Under the pieces are notes generated by a model. It saw only the letters and a program-made list of their open reading frames with translations. It was not told the origin of the DNA and ran no database searches. A stretch of DNA of 59,540 nt from positions 1 to 59,540 of the forward strand of contig NZ_LSIC01000053.1 in assembly GCF_001556045.1 (NCBI RefSeq). Reading direction: 5' to 3'. Every line of letters begins with the position of its first letter. Position 1 is the stretch's first letter. Made by a program: the position numbers and the translations under genes. Below, piece by piece: positions 1 to 8,885 of the stretch. The stretch is from Bradyrhizobium sp. CCH5-F6 (GTDB lineage Bacteria; Pseudomonadota; Alphaproteobacteria; Rhizobiales; Xanthobacteraceae).

Positions 1-23
1 CGTCAGATGTGTATAAGAGACAG
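1..23 (+). other. Residual Nextera transposase adapter
   Basis: These 23 bases equal the 3' end of the Illumina Nextera read-1 transposase adapter, finishing with the Tn5 mosaic end (AGATGTGTATAAGAGACAG). MurB coding sequence begins directly after it. This is a library artefact at a contig edge, not genomic DNA. Confidence 0.96.
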
Positions 24-718
24 TTCTTGAAGGTCGAGCCGCCGGTCTTTTCCCGGATCGGCTGCGCAGTCTCGCGATGCGTTTGCACCTCCGCCATGCG
101 CGCGCGGATTGCCTCGGCATCCCTGATCTCGCCGCGAAAGCGCGCGGAGGTGAAGATGATGGAGGGATCGACGCCGCTGTTGCGGTAGACGAACTTCATC
201 TCGGCGTTGGAGAAGACATGCTGCGTGCCGTCGCGCCCCACACCCCTCGCCTCGATCAGCACGTCCTTGGTCTCACCGCCATTGGCGCCCGCATTCATGC
301 GCAGCGCGCCGCCGATCGTGCCGGGAATGCCGAAGTAGAATTCGAGCCCGCCGATATTGGCGCTTGCCGCAACCTCCGCCACGCGCTTGTCGAGCGCGGC
401 CGCGCCGGCAGTGACGACATCGCCGCTCGCGCTGGCATCGCCGAAGGCGCGCGGCGCAAGGCGGATCACGACGCCCGCAATGCCGCCGTCGCGCACGATC
501 AGGTTGGAGCCGACGCCGACGACGTAGACCGGAATGTCGCTGGCGAGATGCGCGAGGAAATAAGCGAGATCGTCCTCGTCCGCGGGCGTGAACAGCACCT
601 GCGCCGGACCGCCGACACGAAACCAGGTGAGCTCGGCGAGCGACTGGTTGGCGAGCAGCCGGCCGCGCAGCTCCGGCATCGCGGCTTTGAGGGCGGGCGT
701 GATGTCCGGAAATCCCAC
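24..718 (-). CDS. murB: UDP-N-acetylmuramate dehydrogenase MurB, 3' end missing
   Basis: MurB reduces UDP-GlcNAc-enolpyruvate to UDP-MurNAc with NADPH and FAD, in the cytoplasmic stage of peptidoglycan synthesis. The frame opens with GTG at 718 ([18 protein letters not shown]). It continues through the FAD-binding stretch ([13 protein letters not shown]), then [20 protein letters not shown] and the late motif [11 protein letters not shown]. The open frame is 231 codons plus two bases and then runs into the adapter, so roughly the last quarter of a 300-residue protein is lost with the contig end. The start lies 4 bases after the murC stop, so the two are surely cotranscribed. No ATG fits the start better; the first internal ATG would remove the conserved N-terminus. 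Confidence 0.93.
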
Positions 719-722
719 AGCC

Positions 723-2126
723 CTACCCCAACGCCTTCAATTCGCCCGGCAACGCGTAGGCCCATTGCGTGATGTTGCCGGCCCCGAGGCACACGACGAG
801 ATCGCCTGATTTCGCGAGCCCTTTGACGATACCCGCGAGCTCCGGGGCCGCCGGCAGCGGGATCACCTCGCGATGGCCGTGCGCGCGCAAGCCTTCCACG
901 AAATGGTCGCGGTCGATGCCGTCGATCGGCGCTTCGCCCGCGGCATAGACGTCGGCGACGATCACGGCATCGGCATCGTTGAAGCAGGTGCAGAATTCCT
1001 CGAACAGCGACTGCAGGCGGGTGTAGCGATGCGGCTGCACCACGGCGATCACCTTGCCGGTGTAGGAATCGCGCGCCGCTTTCAGCACCGCCGCAATCTC
1101 CACGGGGTGATGGCCGTAATCGTCGATGACGGTGATGCCATTCCATTCGCCGGTCTTGGTGAAGCGCCGCTTGACGCCGCCGAAGCCTGCCATCGCCTTG
1201 CGGATCGCCTCGTCCGACACACCGAGCGTGTGCGCAACCGCGATTGCGGCGGTCGCATTCGAGGCGTTGTGCCGGCCCGGCATCGGCAGCGCGAGGTCCG
1301 CGATCTCGTGCACGGCACCGGTCTTGCGGTCGCGGATCACGACCTTGAACTTCGAGCCGCCGCCGCCCGCGGTGAGATCGACCAGGCGCGCATCGGCCTG
1401 TGGATTCTCGCCGTAGGTGATGATGCGGCGGTCCTCGATCTTGCCGACGAGGCTCTGCACCACGGGATGATCGATGCACATCACGGCAAAGCCGTAGAAC
1501 GGCAGGTTTTCGACGAAATGGCGAAACGCGTCCTGCACCGCCTCGAACGTCTTGAAGTGATCGAGATGCTCGGGATCGACGTTGGTGATGATCGCGACAT
1601 CCGTCGGCAGCTTCAGGAAGGTGCCGTCGCTCTCATCGGCCTCCACTACCATCCAGTCGCCGGCCCCGAGCCGTGCGTTGGAGCCGTAGGCATTGATGAT
1701 GCCGCCGTTGATCACGGTGGGATCGAGGCCGCCGGCATCGAGCAGCGTTGCGACCATCGTGGTGGTCGTGGTCTTGCCGTGGGTGCCGGCGATGGCGACG
1801 CAGCTCTTCAGGCGCATCAGCTCGGCCAGCATTTCGGCACGGCGCACCACGGGAATGCGCCTTTCGCGCGCCGCCATCAATTCCGGATTGTCGCGCTTGA
1901 TCGCGGAGGACACGACCACGACCTCGGCACCGTCGACATTCTCGGCCTTGTGGCCGACCGAAACCTTCGCGCCCTTCTTGCGCAGACGGTCGAGATTGTA
2001 ATTGTCGGAGGCATCCGAGCCCTGCACGGCATAGCCGAGATTGACCAGCACCTCGGCGATTCCGCTCATGCCGATCCCGCCGATCCCGACGAAGTGGATG
2101 GGTCCGATCTCGCGCGGCAATCTCAT
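723..2126 (-). CDS. murC: UDP-N-acetylmuramate--L-alanine ligase MurC
   Basis: MurC adds L-alanine to UDP-MurNAc using ATP, the first amino acid of the stem peptide. The 467-residue protein has the usual length. It starts with the Rossmann-type nucleotide fold [16 protein letters not shown] (about residues 12-27) and has the ATP-binding loop GTHGKTTTT at 114-122. The central stretch [19 protein letters not shown] and the C-terminal domain ([19 protein letters not shown]) are typical of Mur ligases. It lies between a methyltransferase gene (217-bp gap upstream) and murB (4-bp gap downstream). Confidence 0.98.
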   Translation of the reverse strand: MRLPREIGPIHFVGIGGIGMSGIAEVLVNLGYAVQGSDASDNYNLDRLRKKGAKVSVGHKAENVDGAEVVVVSSAIKRDNPELMAARERRIPVVRRAEMLAELMRLKSCVAIAGTHGKTTTTTMVATLLDAGGLDPTVINGGIINAYGSNARLGAGDWMVVEADESDGTFLKLPTDVAIITNVDPEHLDHFKTFEAVQDAFRHFVENLPFYGFAVMCIDHPVVQSLVGKIEDRRIITYGENPQADARLVDLTAGGGGSKFKVVIRDRKTGAVHEIADLALPMPGRHNASNATAAIAVAHTLGVSDEAIRKAMAGFGGVKRRFTKTGEWNGITVIDDYGHHPVEIAAVLKAARDSYTGKVIAVVQPHRYTRLQSLFEEFCTCFNDADAVIVADVYAAGEAPIDGIDRDHFVEGLRAHGHREVIPLPAAPELAGIVKGLAKSGDLVVCLGAGNITQWAYALPGELKALG

Positions 2127-2343
2127 GGCTGTGTCTCTGTCTATTCCGGCTGCGGCCGCGGCATTACGCCTGTCGTGGCCGGCAACCGGCGAATCTCCTC
2201 CACTTCATGCAAGACCGGACGGATCGGGACAAGCCCGGTACGGCCTCCAGATGAGGTAATTTCCGGTTGAATGCCCCATTTTGGCCCGTTTCGCGGACCG
2301 CGAGGCCCGCGCTCCGATCACGGGGACCATGTCGCCGCTGACG

Positions 2344-3180
2344 TCAGACGGAGCCGGTTCGCGCGGCTGCCTCATCCTGGAGATCGAGCACGCGAAGATA
2401 GTTGCGCAGGCGATTGGCCTCGAGCGCGCCAATGAGCTTGTTCTGGTGATACGGCAACAGGAGATCGGCGAGCGGCGCGCTCCAGGGCGCGTCCAGATCG
2501 AAGATCACGCCGAGCCCGAATACGGCCGGGATCTCGGCAAAGCCGAGCTCGCGGCCGCCCCTGAGCGCGTCGGCCAGAAAGTCGTCGACCGCCGTCATCA
2601 CGCCATTGCGCGCGCCGCCGGAGACCTCGGCAAACGCGAACTGGCCCATGCCGCGGAAGCCACGCCCCTCGACGAGGGCTGCCTGACCGGGAACCGCACC
2701 GGCATCGAAGCTGTAGGCATGGCGATACTCAGGTGGAATACGCTCGGGCGCATAGTAGAAATCGCGCCGACCACACGGCCAGCCGATGTCGTGCACAAAG
2801 ACCAGAAGCGGCTTGCCGGCGCGACGGCTGATCGCATCGATGTAGCCGAGCTCGTTGTAGACCGTGTACCAGTTGTGATCGCCATCGACGACCCAGGCAT
2901 CTGCCGCCGCAACATCGGCGAACGCCTCCAGGCTCGTCTTTGCGAGATGGCGAACGTCCGGGTTGATCTTCAGCCACTCCATGAATTCGTGCTTCGGCGC
3001 GGGATCGATGGCGGTGAGGTGTCCGGCGCGCCCACGACAATGCTCGGCAAGGAAAGGCGACATGCCGCCATATTCCGAGCCGATCTCGACGATCTCGCGC
3101 GCATCGGCGAGCCTGAGTGCCTCGAGGACCAGATCGGAAAACTCCGCGAGGGAGTGAATCAGCAGGCCCGCCACCAACAA
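2344..3180 (-). CDS. Class I SAM-dependent methyltransferase inserted in the dcw cluster
   Basis: The 278-residue protein carries a class I methyltransferase fold. The SAM-binding motif I is IVEIGSEYGGMSPFLA (about residues 30-45). An acidic strand end follows (LTAIDPAPKHEF), then a motif like those of Methyltransf_24 proteins (DAWVVDGDHNWYTVYNEL) and FVHDIGWPCGRRD. The substrate cannot be read from sequence. The second half (ARNGVMTAVDDFL, FGLGVIFDL) resembles small-molecule or glycan-associated methyltransferases of this group, which is inference. It sits between murG (83-bp gap) and murC, on the same strand, so it is probably cotranscribed with cell-wall genes. It is not a standard dcw member. 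Confidence 0.82.
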   Translation of the reverse strand: MLVAGLLIHSLAEFSDLVLEALRLADAREIVEIGSEYGGMSPFLAEHCRGRAGHLTAIDPAPKHEFMEWLKINPDVRHLAKTSLEAFADVAAADAWVVDGDHNWYTVYNELGYIDAISRRAGKPLLVFVHDIGWPCGRRDFYYAPERIPPEYRHAYSFDAGAVPGQAALVEGRGFRGMGQFAFAEVSGGARNGVMTAVDDFLADALRGGRELGFAEIPAVFGLGVIFDLDAPWSAPLADLLLPYHQNKLIGALEANRLRNYLRVLDLQDEAAARTGSV

Positions 3181-3263
3181 ATCCTCCGCCAGGTGTACCT
3201 GAACGCGCCGCGCGTGCGACTTCGAGCCGAGCGACCCATCTGCAAGCTTGAACGGCGCGGACG

Positions 3264-4364
3264 CTAAATTCCGGCGGTCTTCACCACGAGGTCCGCGAGC
3301 CTTTCGGCCGCGTCGAGCCGGCCGGCGCCGCGGGCAGCCTCCGCCATCCGAGCGAGGCGCGCGGGCTCGGCCGCGAAGGCGGAGATTTCGGCGGCGAGAC
3401 GATCGGAGGTGAACTCGGCCTGCGGGATGCGGATCGCGCCGTCGACCTTGACCAGCACGCCGGCATTGGCGAACTGGTCCTGGTCGATCGAGCCGGGCAG
3501 CGGCACCAGGATGGAGGGTCGGCCGATCGCCGCGAGCTCGGCGACGGTGCCCGCGCCGGAGCGCGACACCACCAGATGGTTCGAGGCGAGCCGCGCCGGC
3601 AAATCCGTGAAGAACGGGGCGAGCTCAACCTTGATCTTGAGCTTGTCGTAGATCGCGCGCACGCGGATCATGTCCTCTTCGCGCACCTGCTGGGTGAGGA
3701 CGAGGCGGCTCCATAACGCAGGCTCGAGCCGCTCGATCGCGCCCGGCACGATATCGGCCATGATGCGCGCGCCCTGGCTGCCGCCGACGACGAGAAGGCG
3801 CAGCGGACCATTCACCTCGGGAGGACTATATTTCACGGCAGCGGCGGCGAGGACCGCCGGCCGCATCGGCGTGCCGACGGTCGTTGTCTTGGCTGCCAGC
3901 GCCGGATCGCGATCGAGCACGCCGGGCAAGGACGTCGCGATGGCGCGGACGCGGCTCGACAGAAACCGGTTGGCGCGGCCCAGCACGGCGTTGGCGTCGT
4001 GGATGATGCTCGGCACGCCGGCGAATTTCGCGGCCACCAGCGGCGGCAGCGTCGGATAGCCGCCGAATCCGACGACGGCGACGGGCTTCAACCGCCTGAT
4101 CAGACGATACGCGGAGAGCGTGCCCGCGGCGAGCGTCAGGCCGGCATAGGCGAGCTGGAGCGGATTGCGGCCGCGCGCGGTCTCGCTTGCCACGACGTCG
4201 ATCATGTCCTTGCTGAACAGCCCGCTATAGCGCAGCGCGCGCTCGTCGGTGACGAGGCGGACGCGAAAGCCGCGCCGGATCAGCTCGACGCCGAGCGCCT
4301 CGGCCGGAAACAGATGGCCGCCGGTACCGCCCGCGGCGAGAAGAATCAGGGGGGACGTCTCCAT
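3264..4364 (-). CDS. murG: MurG, lipid II-forming N-acetylglucosaminyltransferase
   Basis: MurG transfers GlcNAc from UDP-GlcNAc to lipid I on the inner face of the membrane, giving lipid II. The 366-residue protein shows the N-terminal glycine-rich loop AAGGTGGHLFPAEALG (residues 10-25) and the second loop VVGFGGYPTLPPL. It also has a GGSQGAR motif near 200 and the UDP-GlcNAc-binding segment SRSGAGTVAELAAIGRPSI in the C-terminal lobe. All are diagnostic of the GT28 MurG family. An 85-bp palindromic repeat separates it from ftsW upstream, so this join is looser than others in the cluster. Confidence 0.98.
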   Translation of the reverse strand: METSPLILLAAGGTGGHLFPAEALGVELIRRGFRVRLVTDERALRYSGLFSKDMIDVVASETARGRNPLQLAYAGLTLAAGTLSAYRLIRRLKPVAVVGFGGYPTLPPLVAAKFAGVPSIIHDANAVLGRANRFLSSRVRAIATSLPGVLDRDPALAAKTTTVGTPMRPAVLAAAAVKYSPPEVNGPLRLLVVGGSQGARIMADIVPGAIERLEPALWSRLVLTQQVREEDMIRVRAIYDKLKIKVELAPFFTDLPARLASNHLVVSRSGAGTVAELAAIGRPSILVPLPGSIDQDQFANAGVLVKVDGAIRIPQAEFTSDRLAAEISAFAAEPARLARMAEAARGAGRLDAAERLADLVVKTAGI

Positions 4365-4391
4365 GGTCGGAGGTTTTACAGCCTATCCTCC

Positions 4392-4475
4392 GTCATTGCG
4401 AGCGTAGCGAAGCAATCCAGAATCCCTCCGCGGAGACAGCCTGGATTGCTTCGTCGCTTCGCTCCTCGCAATGAC
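4392..4475. repeat. REP-like palindromic repeat, copy 1
   Basis: The element begins GTCATTGCGAG and ends with its reverse complement CTCGCAATGAC. Inside are inverted GAAGCAATCCAG and CTGGATTGCTTC arms around a CCCTCCGCGG core. A near-identical copy is at 16251-16335, and the 8 bases just before both copies (TATCCTCC) also agree. It lies in the murG-ftsW gap and could fold into a long hairpin in the transcript. Confidence 0.9.
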
Positions 4476-4480
4476 AATGC

Positions 4481-5632
4481 CTACGCGTAGCTGCGCATCG
4501 CCTCGGCGTGGCCGCTCGCTTCGACTTCGGTGCGCGGGCGCAGCCGCGTCAGCGCCAGCATCATGCCGACACCATAGGCCAGCGACACGATCGAGGAGCC
4601 GCCATAGGAGATGAAGGGCAGCGTCATGCCCTTGGCGGGAATGAGCTGGAGGTTGACCGACATGTTGATCGCTGCCTGCACGCCGAACAGGATCGCGAGC
4701 CCGGACGCCGCGAAGCGCGAGAACATGTCCTCATTGGCATAGGCGCGCGACAGCGTGCGGATGACGACGAAGGCGAACAGGGCCAGCATCACAAGGCACA
4801 GGATGATGCCGAACTCCTCGGCCGCAACCGCGAACACGAAGTCGGTGTGGCTGTCCGGGAGGCTGCGCTTGGCGATGCCCTCGCCCGGCCCGAGCCCGAA
4901 CCAGCCGCCGTTGTAGAAGGCTTCCATGGCGGTATCGACCTGGAAGGTGTCGCCGGAGGCCGGATTCATGAAGCGCCTGATGCGGCCGGCGACATGCGGG
5001 ACGAACAGATAGGCGCTGAACAGGCCGGCGGCGCCGAGACCTGCGAGACCGAGCACCCAGATCATGCGCATGCCTGCGATGAAGAAGAGCGAGCCCCACA
5101 CCATCAGGATCAGCATGGTCTGGCCGAAGTCGGGTTCCATCACCAGCAGGGCCACCAGCATCAGCAGCAGCACCACTGCGATCGAGGTTGCCGGCATCTC
5201 CGGCCGCCTCGTCGATTCCGCGAACAGCCATGCCGCGATCACGACGAACGACGGTTTTGCGATTTCGGAGGCCTGGATATTGACGCCGAGCAGCGTGATC
5301 CAGCGTCGCGAGCCCTTCACCTCCGGGCCGATGGCGAGCGTGAGCACGATCAGGATGATGCTCGCCGCGAAGATGATCAGCGCGGAGCGGCGGATCGCGC
5401 GCGGCGACAGGAACGAGACCCCGAGCAGCACGATGCAGGACGGCACCAGGAACAGCACGTGGCGGCTGAAGAAATGGAAGGAATCAAGGCCAATGCGGGT
5501 TGCAACCGGCGGGCTCGCCGCCAGCGACAGGATCACGCCGGTCAGCATCAAGGCCAGGATGGCGCCCATCAGCGGCTTGTCGACGGTCCACCACCACTCG
5601 GAAAAGGGGGTGCGTTCTTCACGGGAGAGCAT
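4481..5632 (-). CDS. ftsW: FtsW, septal peptidoglycan polymerase of the SEDS family
   Basis: FtsW is an integral membrane glycosyltransferase that polymerises lipid II at the division site with its partner FtsI. The 383-residue protein has about ten membrane segments and SEDS-family signatures: KGSRRWI with NIQASEIAKPSF (about residues 125-150), a large periplasmic loop with YNGGWFGLGPGEGIAKRSLPDSHTDFVF, and a C-terminal LIPAKGMTLPFISYGGSS. The presence of the murG, murD and ftsI neighbours favours FtsW over RodA. Start chosen at ATG 5632. Confidence 0.97.
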   Translation of the reverse strand: MLSREERTPFSEWWWTVDKPLMGAILALMLTGVILSLAASPPVATRIGLDSFHFFSRHVLFLVPSCIVLLGVSFLSPRAIRRSALIIFAASIILIVLTLAIGPEVKGSRRWITLLGVNIQASEIAKPSFVVIAAWLFAESTRRPEMPATSIAVVLLLMLVALLVMEPDFGQTMLILMVWGSLFFIAGMRMIWVLGLAGLGAAGLFSAYLFVPHVAGRIRRFMNPASGDTFQVDTAMEAFYNGGWFGLGPGEGIAKRSLPDSHTDFVFAVAAEEFGIILCLVMLALFAFVVIRTLSRAYANEDMFSRFAASGLAILFGVQAAINMSVNLQLIPAKGMTLPFISYGGSSIVSLAYGVGMMLALTRLRPRTEVEASGHAEAMRSYA

Positions 5633-5720
5633 GGGCGGCCGCTTTCGGACGGAGGTCGGTCCATTGGTCGCCGAGGTTGGTTACCGGGGGGTTAAGGGAA
5701 TGGATGAAGTTTTCGGAGTG

Positions 5721-5775
5721 CGTGCCCCGGACGCAGCGCAGCGCCCTTGCGGTGCGCAGCAGAGTCGGGGGCACG
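5721..5775. repeat. Dispersed palindromic repeat upstream of ftsW
   Basis: The stretch opens CGTGCCCCGGACGCAGCG and closes GGGGGCACG, forming imperfect inverted arms around CCCTTGCGG. It occupies the 149-bp gap between the small-protein gene and ftsW. From memory, elements of this type recur in Bradyrhizobium and Rhodopseudomonas genomes. No second copy was seen in this window. Confidence 0.6.
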
Positions 5776-5781
5776 AGAGCC

Positions 5782-6192
5782 CTACTCGTAATTGATCGTG
5801 ACGTCCCCCGCGCGCTGATCGCGCTTGTAGACCTGGACCGTCCCGGGAATGAACCCGATCCTGACCGCGCGCTCACTGCTCCACGCGACGACAACATCAA
5901 GGTGCTCGCGCACGCTGAGAAAGGTCGGCGTGCTCTCGGGCGAGAACGTCCGGCCGCGCGCGATGATGCTGGCTTGCGTGCTGTCGGGCACCGTCGCGCC
6001 GCATGACTTCCAGACCACGACGACCAACTGGCTACCGTTTGGCGAAGCGAATGCGCGCTGGCGAACGACGCGGCATGCACCGAATCCGCTCATGATGTTG
6101 TCAATGACGACAACAAAGAGGAAGCCCGCAACGACGGGAACGGCAAGCACAACGGCGCCAATCCCGATCCAGCGTCGCCGCGACATCCTCAC
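5782..6192 (-). CDS. Small membrane-anchored protein of unknown function, coupled to murD
   Basis: The 136-residue product has a basic N-terminus (MRMSRRRW) and one hydrophobic segment (about residues 8-30), so it is probably anchored in the inner membrane with the rest in the periplasm. The outer part holds [20 protein letters not shown] followed by a serine-rich stretch and STPTFLS. From memory, a spaced 'SPdG ... CGAT ... sTqvSi' pattern is shared by many small exported proteins without assigned function. The start codon overlaps the murD stop as ATGA, which points to translational coupling inside the dcw operon. I do not know its function; a cell-wall role is inferred from position only. 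Confidence 0.8.
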   Translation of the reverse strand: MRMSRRRWIGIGAVVLAVPVVAGFLFVVVIDNIMSGFGACRVVRQRAFASPNGSQLVVVVWKSCGATVPDSTQASIIARGRTFSPESTPTFLSVREHLDVVVAWSSERAVRIGFIPGTVQVYKRDQRAGDVTINYE

Positions 6193-7589
6193 ACCACCGG
6201 CTTCACGCCCGGCAGCGCCTGCACCAGTTCGCGGAACCTGGTGCCGCGGATCTCGAAGTTGCGGTACTGGTCGAAGGAGGCACAGGCGGGGGACAGCAGC
6301 ACGACGGCGTCAGCGAGACCGGAGTCCTCCGCATCGCGCGCAGCGTGCTCGACCGCGACATCGAGGGTCTGGCTGATCTCGTGCGCAACCTGCGTGCCCA
6401 ACGTGCCGGAAAACTCCTGCGCGGCCTCGCCGATCAGATAGGCCTTGCGGATGCGCGGAAAGAAACCAGTCAAACTGGTGATGCCGCCCGCCTTGGGCTT
6501 GCCGCCGGCGATCCAGAAGATGTCCGAAAAGGACGACAGCGCATGCGCGGTGGCGTCGGCGTTGGTGCCCTTGGAATCGTTGACGAACAGCACGTTGCCG
6601 CGGCGGCCGACCTGCTCCATGCGGTGCGCAAGGCCGGGAAAGCTGCGCAGGCCGTTCTGGAGCACGTCGAGGCTGATGCCCATCGCGAGCGCAGCGGCGG
6701 CGGCGCAGGCCGCGTTCTGCGCGTTGTGCAGACCGCGCAGCGAGCCGATACCGCCGAGCGCAGCGACTTCGCTGCGGGCGCCGCCCGAAGCGCTCACGAT
6801 ATTGCCATGCTCGACATAAATGCCGGAGGCGAGCGGATTCTTGACGGAGATGCGCACCACGTTCTTGCCGGCACGGTCGAGCCTGTCGGCGACATCGCGG
6901 CAATAGCCGTCGTCAACACCGACGATCGAGGTGCCCCCGGCTTGCACGCCGGCGACGAGGCGCTCCTTCACCGCGGCGTAGTGCTCGATGGTACCGTGAC
7001 GGTCGATATGGTCCTCGCTGACATTGAGCAGGATGCCGACAGAGGGATCGAGCGAAGGCGTGAGGTCGATCTGGTAGGACGACATCTCGATGACGTGGAC
7101 GCGTCCCATGCGCGGCGGCTCCAGCGACAGGATCGCGGTGCCGATATTGCCGCCCATCTGGGTGTCGTATCCGGCGACCTTCGTCAGGTGCGCGATGAGT
7201 GCGGTCGTGGTCGACTTGCCGTTGGTGCCGGTGATGGCGACGAACGGTGCGTCAGGTGCGTGCCGCCGCCGCTCGCGGCAGAACAGCTCGATATCGCCGA
7301 TCACCTCGACCCCGGCCTCGCGCGCCTTCAGCACGCTCCAGTGCGGCACCGGATGGGTGAGCGGCACGCCGGGCGCGAGCACGAGCGCGGCGAAATTCGC
7401 CCACGAGACGTTGCGCAGATCCGCGGTGATGAAGCCGGCCTGCGCGGCCTTGGCGACGTTCTCGGCATTGTCGTCGGCGGCGATCACTTCGGCGCCGCCC
7501 GCCTTCAGCGCGTGGCAGGAGGCGAGCCCCGAGCCGCCGAGGCCGAACACTGCGACCGTCTTGCCGGCAAAGGATGTGACCGGGATCAT
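6189..7589 (-). CDS. murD: UDP-N-acetylmuramoylalanine--D-glutamate ligase MurD
   Basis: MurD adds D-glutamate to UDP-MurNAc-L-Ala with ATP in the cytoplasm. The 466-residue protein opens with the uracil-nucleotide fold [13 protein letters not shown] (residues 12-24). The ATP loop GTNGKSTTT is at 121-129. The metal and carbamate region lies around [12 protein letters not shown], and the C-terminal domain has [17 protein letters not shown] and AGGKPKAGG. It follows mraY with a 10-bp gap and overlaps the next gene by four bases. Confidence 0.98.
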   Translation of the reverse strand: MIPVTSFAGKTVAVFGLGGSGLASCHALKAGGAEVIAADDNAENVAKAAQAGFITADLRNVSWANFAALVLAPGVPLTHPVPHWSVLKAREAGVEVIGDIELFCRERRRHAPDAPFVAITGTNGKSTTTALIAHLTKVAGYDTQMGGNIGTAILSLEPPRMGRVHVIEMSSYQIDLTPSLDPSVGILLNVSEDHIDRHGTIEHYAAVKERLVAGVQAGGTSIVGVDDGYCRDVADRLDRAGKNVVRISVKNPLASGIYVEHGNIVSASGGARSEVAALGGIGSLRGLHNAQNAACAAAAALAMGISLDVLQNGLRSFPGLAHRMEQVGRRGNVLFVNDSKGTNADATAHALSSFSDIFWIAGGKPKAGGITSLTGFFPRIRKAYLIGEAAQEFSGTLGTQVAHEISQTLDVAVEHAARDAEDSGLADAVVLLSPACASFDQYRNFEIRGTRFRELVQALPGVKPVV

Positions 7590-7599
7590 CGTGTGACCG

Positions 7600-8703
7600 T
7601 CACCGCAGCTTCAGGGTGGACAGACCGGCGAGGGCCAGCATCACCGAGATGATCCAGAACCGGATCACGATCTGCGGCTCGGTCCAGCCGAGTTGCTCGA
7701 AATGGTGATGGATCGGCGCCATCCGGAAGATGCGCTTGCCCGTGAGCTTGAACGACACCACCTGCACGATGACGGAGACCGCCTCCAGCACGAACAGGCC
7801 GCCGATCACCGCCAGCACGATCTCGTGCTTCACCGCGACCGCGATCGCGCCGAGCATGCCGCCGAGCGCGAGCGAGCCGGTGTCGCCCATGAAGATCGAG
7901 GCCGGCGGCGCGTTGAACCAGAGGAAGCCGAGACCGGCGCCCAGCAATGCGCCGCAGAGCACCGCGAGCTCGCCGGTGCCGGCGACATATTTGATCTGGA
8001 GATATTCGGCGAACACGGCGTTGCCGGCAAGATAAGCGATCATCGCAAAGCTCGCGGTCGCGATCATCACCGGCACGATGGCGAGGCCGTCGAGACCGTC
8101 GGTGAGGTTCACCGCGTTGCCCGAGCCGACGATGACGAAGGCGCCGAAGATGACGAAGAACCAGCCGAAATGCAGCACGGTGTCCTTGAGGAAGGGGATC
8201 GTCAGCGCGGTCGAGGCCGGATCGCGGTTCAGCCGCACCAGCGCGTAGCAGGCGACCAGCGCGATGACCGCCTCGATCAGCAGGCGAAGCTTGCTGCCGA
8301 ACCCGGTCGTGGTCTGCTTGGTCACCTTGAGGTAATCGTCATAGAAGCCGACAAAGCCGAAGCCGAGCGTCACCGCCAGCACGATCCAGACATAGGGGTT
8401 GAGCGGATTGGCCCACAGGACCGTCCCGACCGTGAGGCCGGACAGGATCATCAGCCCGCCCATGGTGGGCGTGCCCTTCTTGGCGAGATGCGATTGCGGA
8501 CCGTCGGAGCGGATCGGCTGCCCCTTGCCCTGACGGATGCGCAGATGATCGATGATCCAGGGCCCGAACAGGAACACGAACAGCGCGCCGGTCACCACCG
8601 CGCCGCCGGTGCGGAAGGTGATGTAGCGGAAGACGTTCAGGAAGGTGCGAACGGCACCGAAGCCCGGAAATGTGTTGGAGAGCTCGATCAGCCAGTAAAA
8701 CAT
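7600..8703 (-). CDS. mraY: MraY, phospho-MurNAc-pentapeptide transferase
   Basis: MraY moves phospho-MurNAc-pentapeptide from UDP to undecaprenyl phosphate, making lipid I in the inner membrane. The 367-residue polytopic protein carries the family marks PTMGGLMIL, the acidic motif in [26 protein letters not shown] with catalytic aspartates, [12 protein letters not shown], and the histidine motif [13 protein letters not shown] near the C-terminus. The 182-bp gap to murF upstream is the largest inside this half of the cluster and could hold an internal promoter; I saw no clear one. Confidence 0.98.
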   Translation of the reverse strand: MFYWLIELSNTFPGFGAVRTFLNVFRYITFRTGGAVVTGALFVFLFGPWIIDHLRIRQGKGQPIRSDGPQSHLAKKGTPTMGGLMILSGLTVGTVLWANPLNPYVWIVLAVTLGFGFVGFYDDYLKVTKQTTTGFGSKLRLLIEAVIALVACYALVRLNRDPASTALTIPFLKDTVLHFGWFFVIFGAFVIVGSGNAVNLTDGLDGLAIVPVMIATASFAMIAYLAGNAVFAEYLQIKYVAGTGELAVLCGALLGAGLGFLWFNAPPASIFMGDTGSLALGGMLGAIAVAVKHEIVLAVIGGLFVLEAVSVIVQVVSFKLTGKRIFRMAPIHHHFEQLGWTEPQIVIRFWIISVMLALAGLSTLKLR

Positions 8704-8885
8704 TCAGACGATCCTATGGCGCCTTTGCACACGCAGCCCTGGCCTTGTTCGTGGCCATTATCTTGGCCTCAACGTACCTCACGCGCGTTCGCTGGTCTTC
8801 ATCATCGGGTCGGGCACGACCGCAGGGGAAACCGACGGCTTCGTGCCGCAAAAGGTGGATTCGGGAACAGCGCCTTCCAAGCAGT

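Noticed and set aside
77..772. 231-codon plus-strand frame at the window start
   Set aside because: It is the opposite-strand shadow of murB, which has all family motifs; the high GC content keeps such frames open.
8704..8885. Short frames in the murF-mraY gap (8 and 14 codons)
   Set aside because: Ribosome sites are weak and the products are too short and featureless to support.
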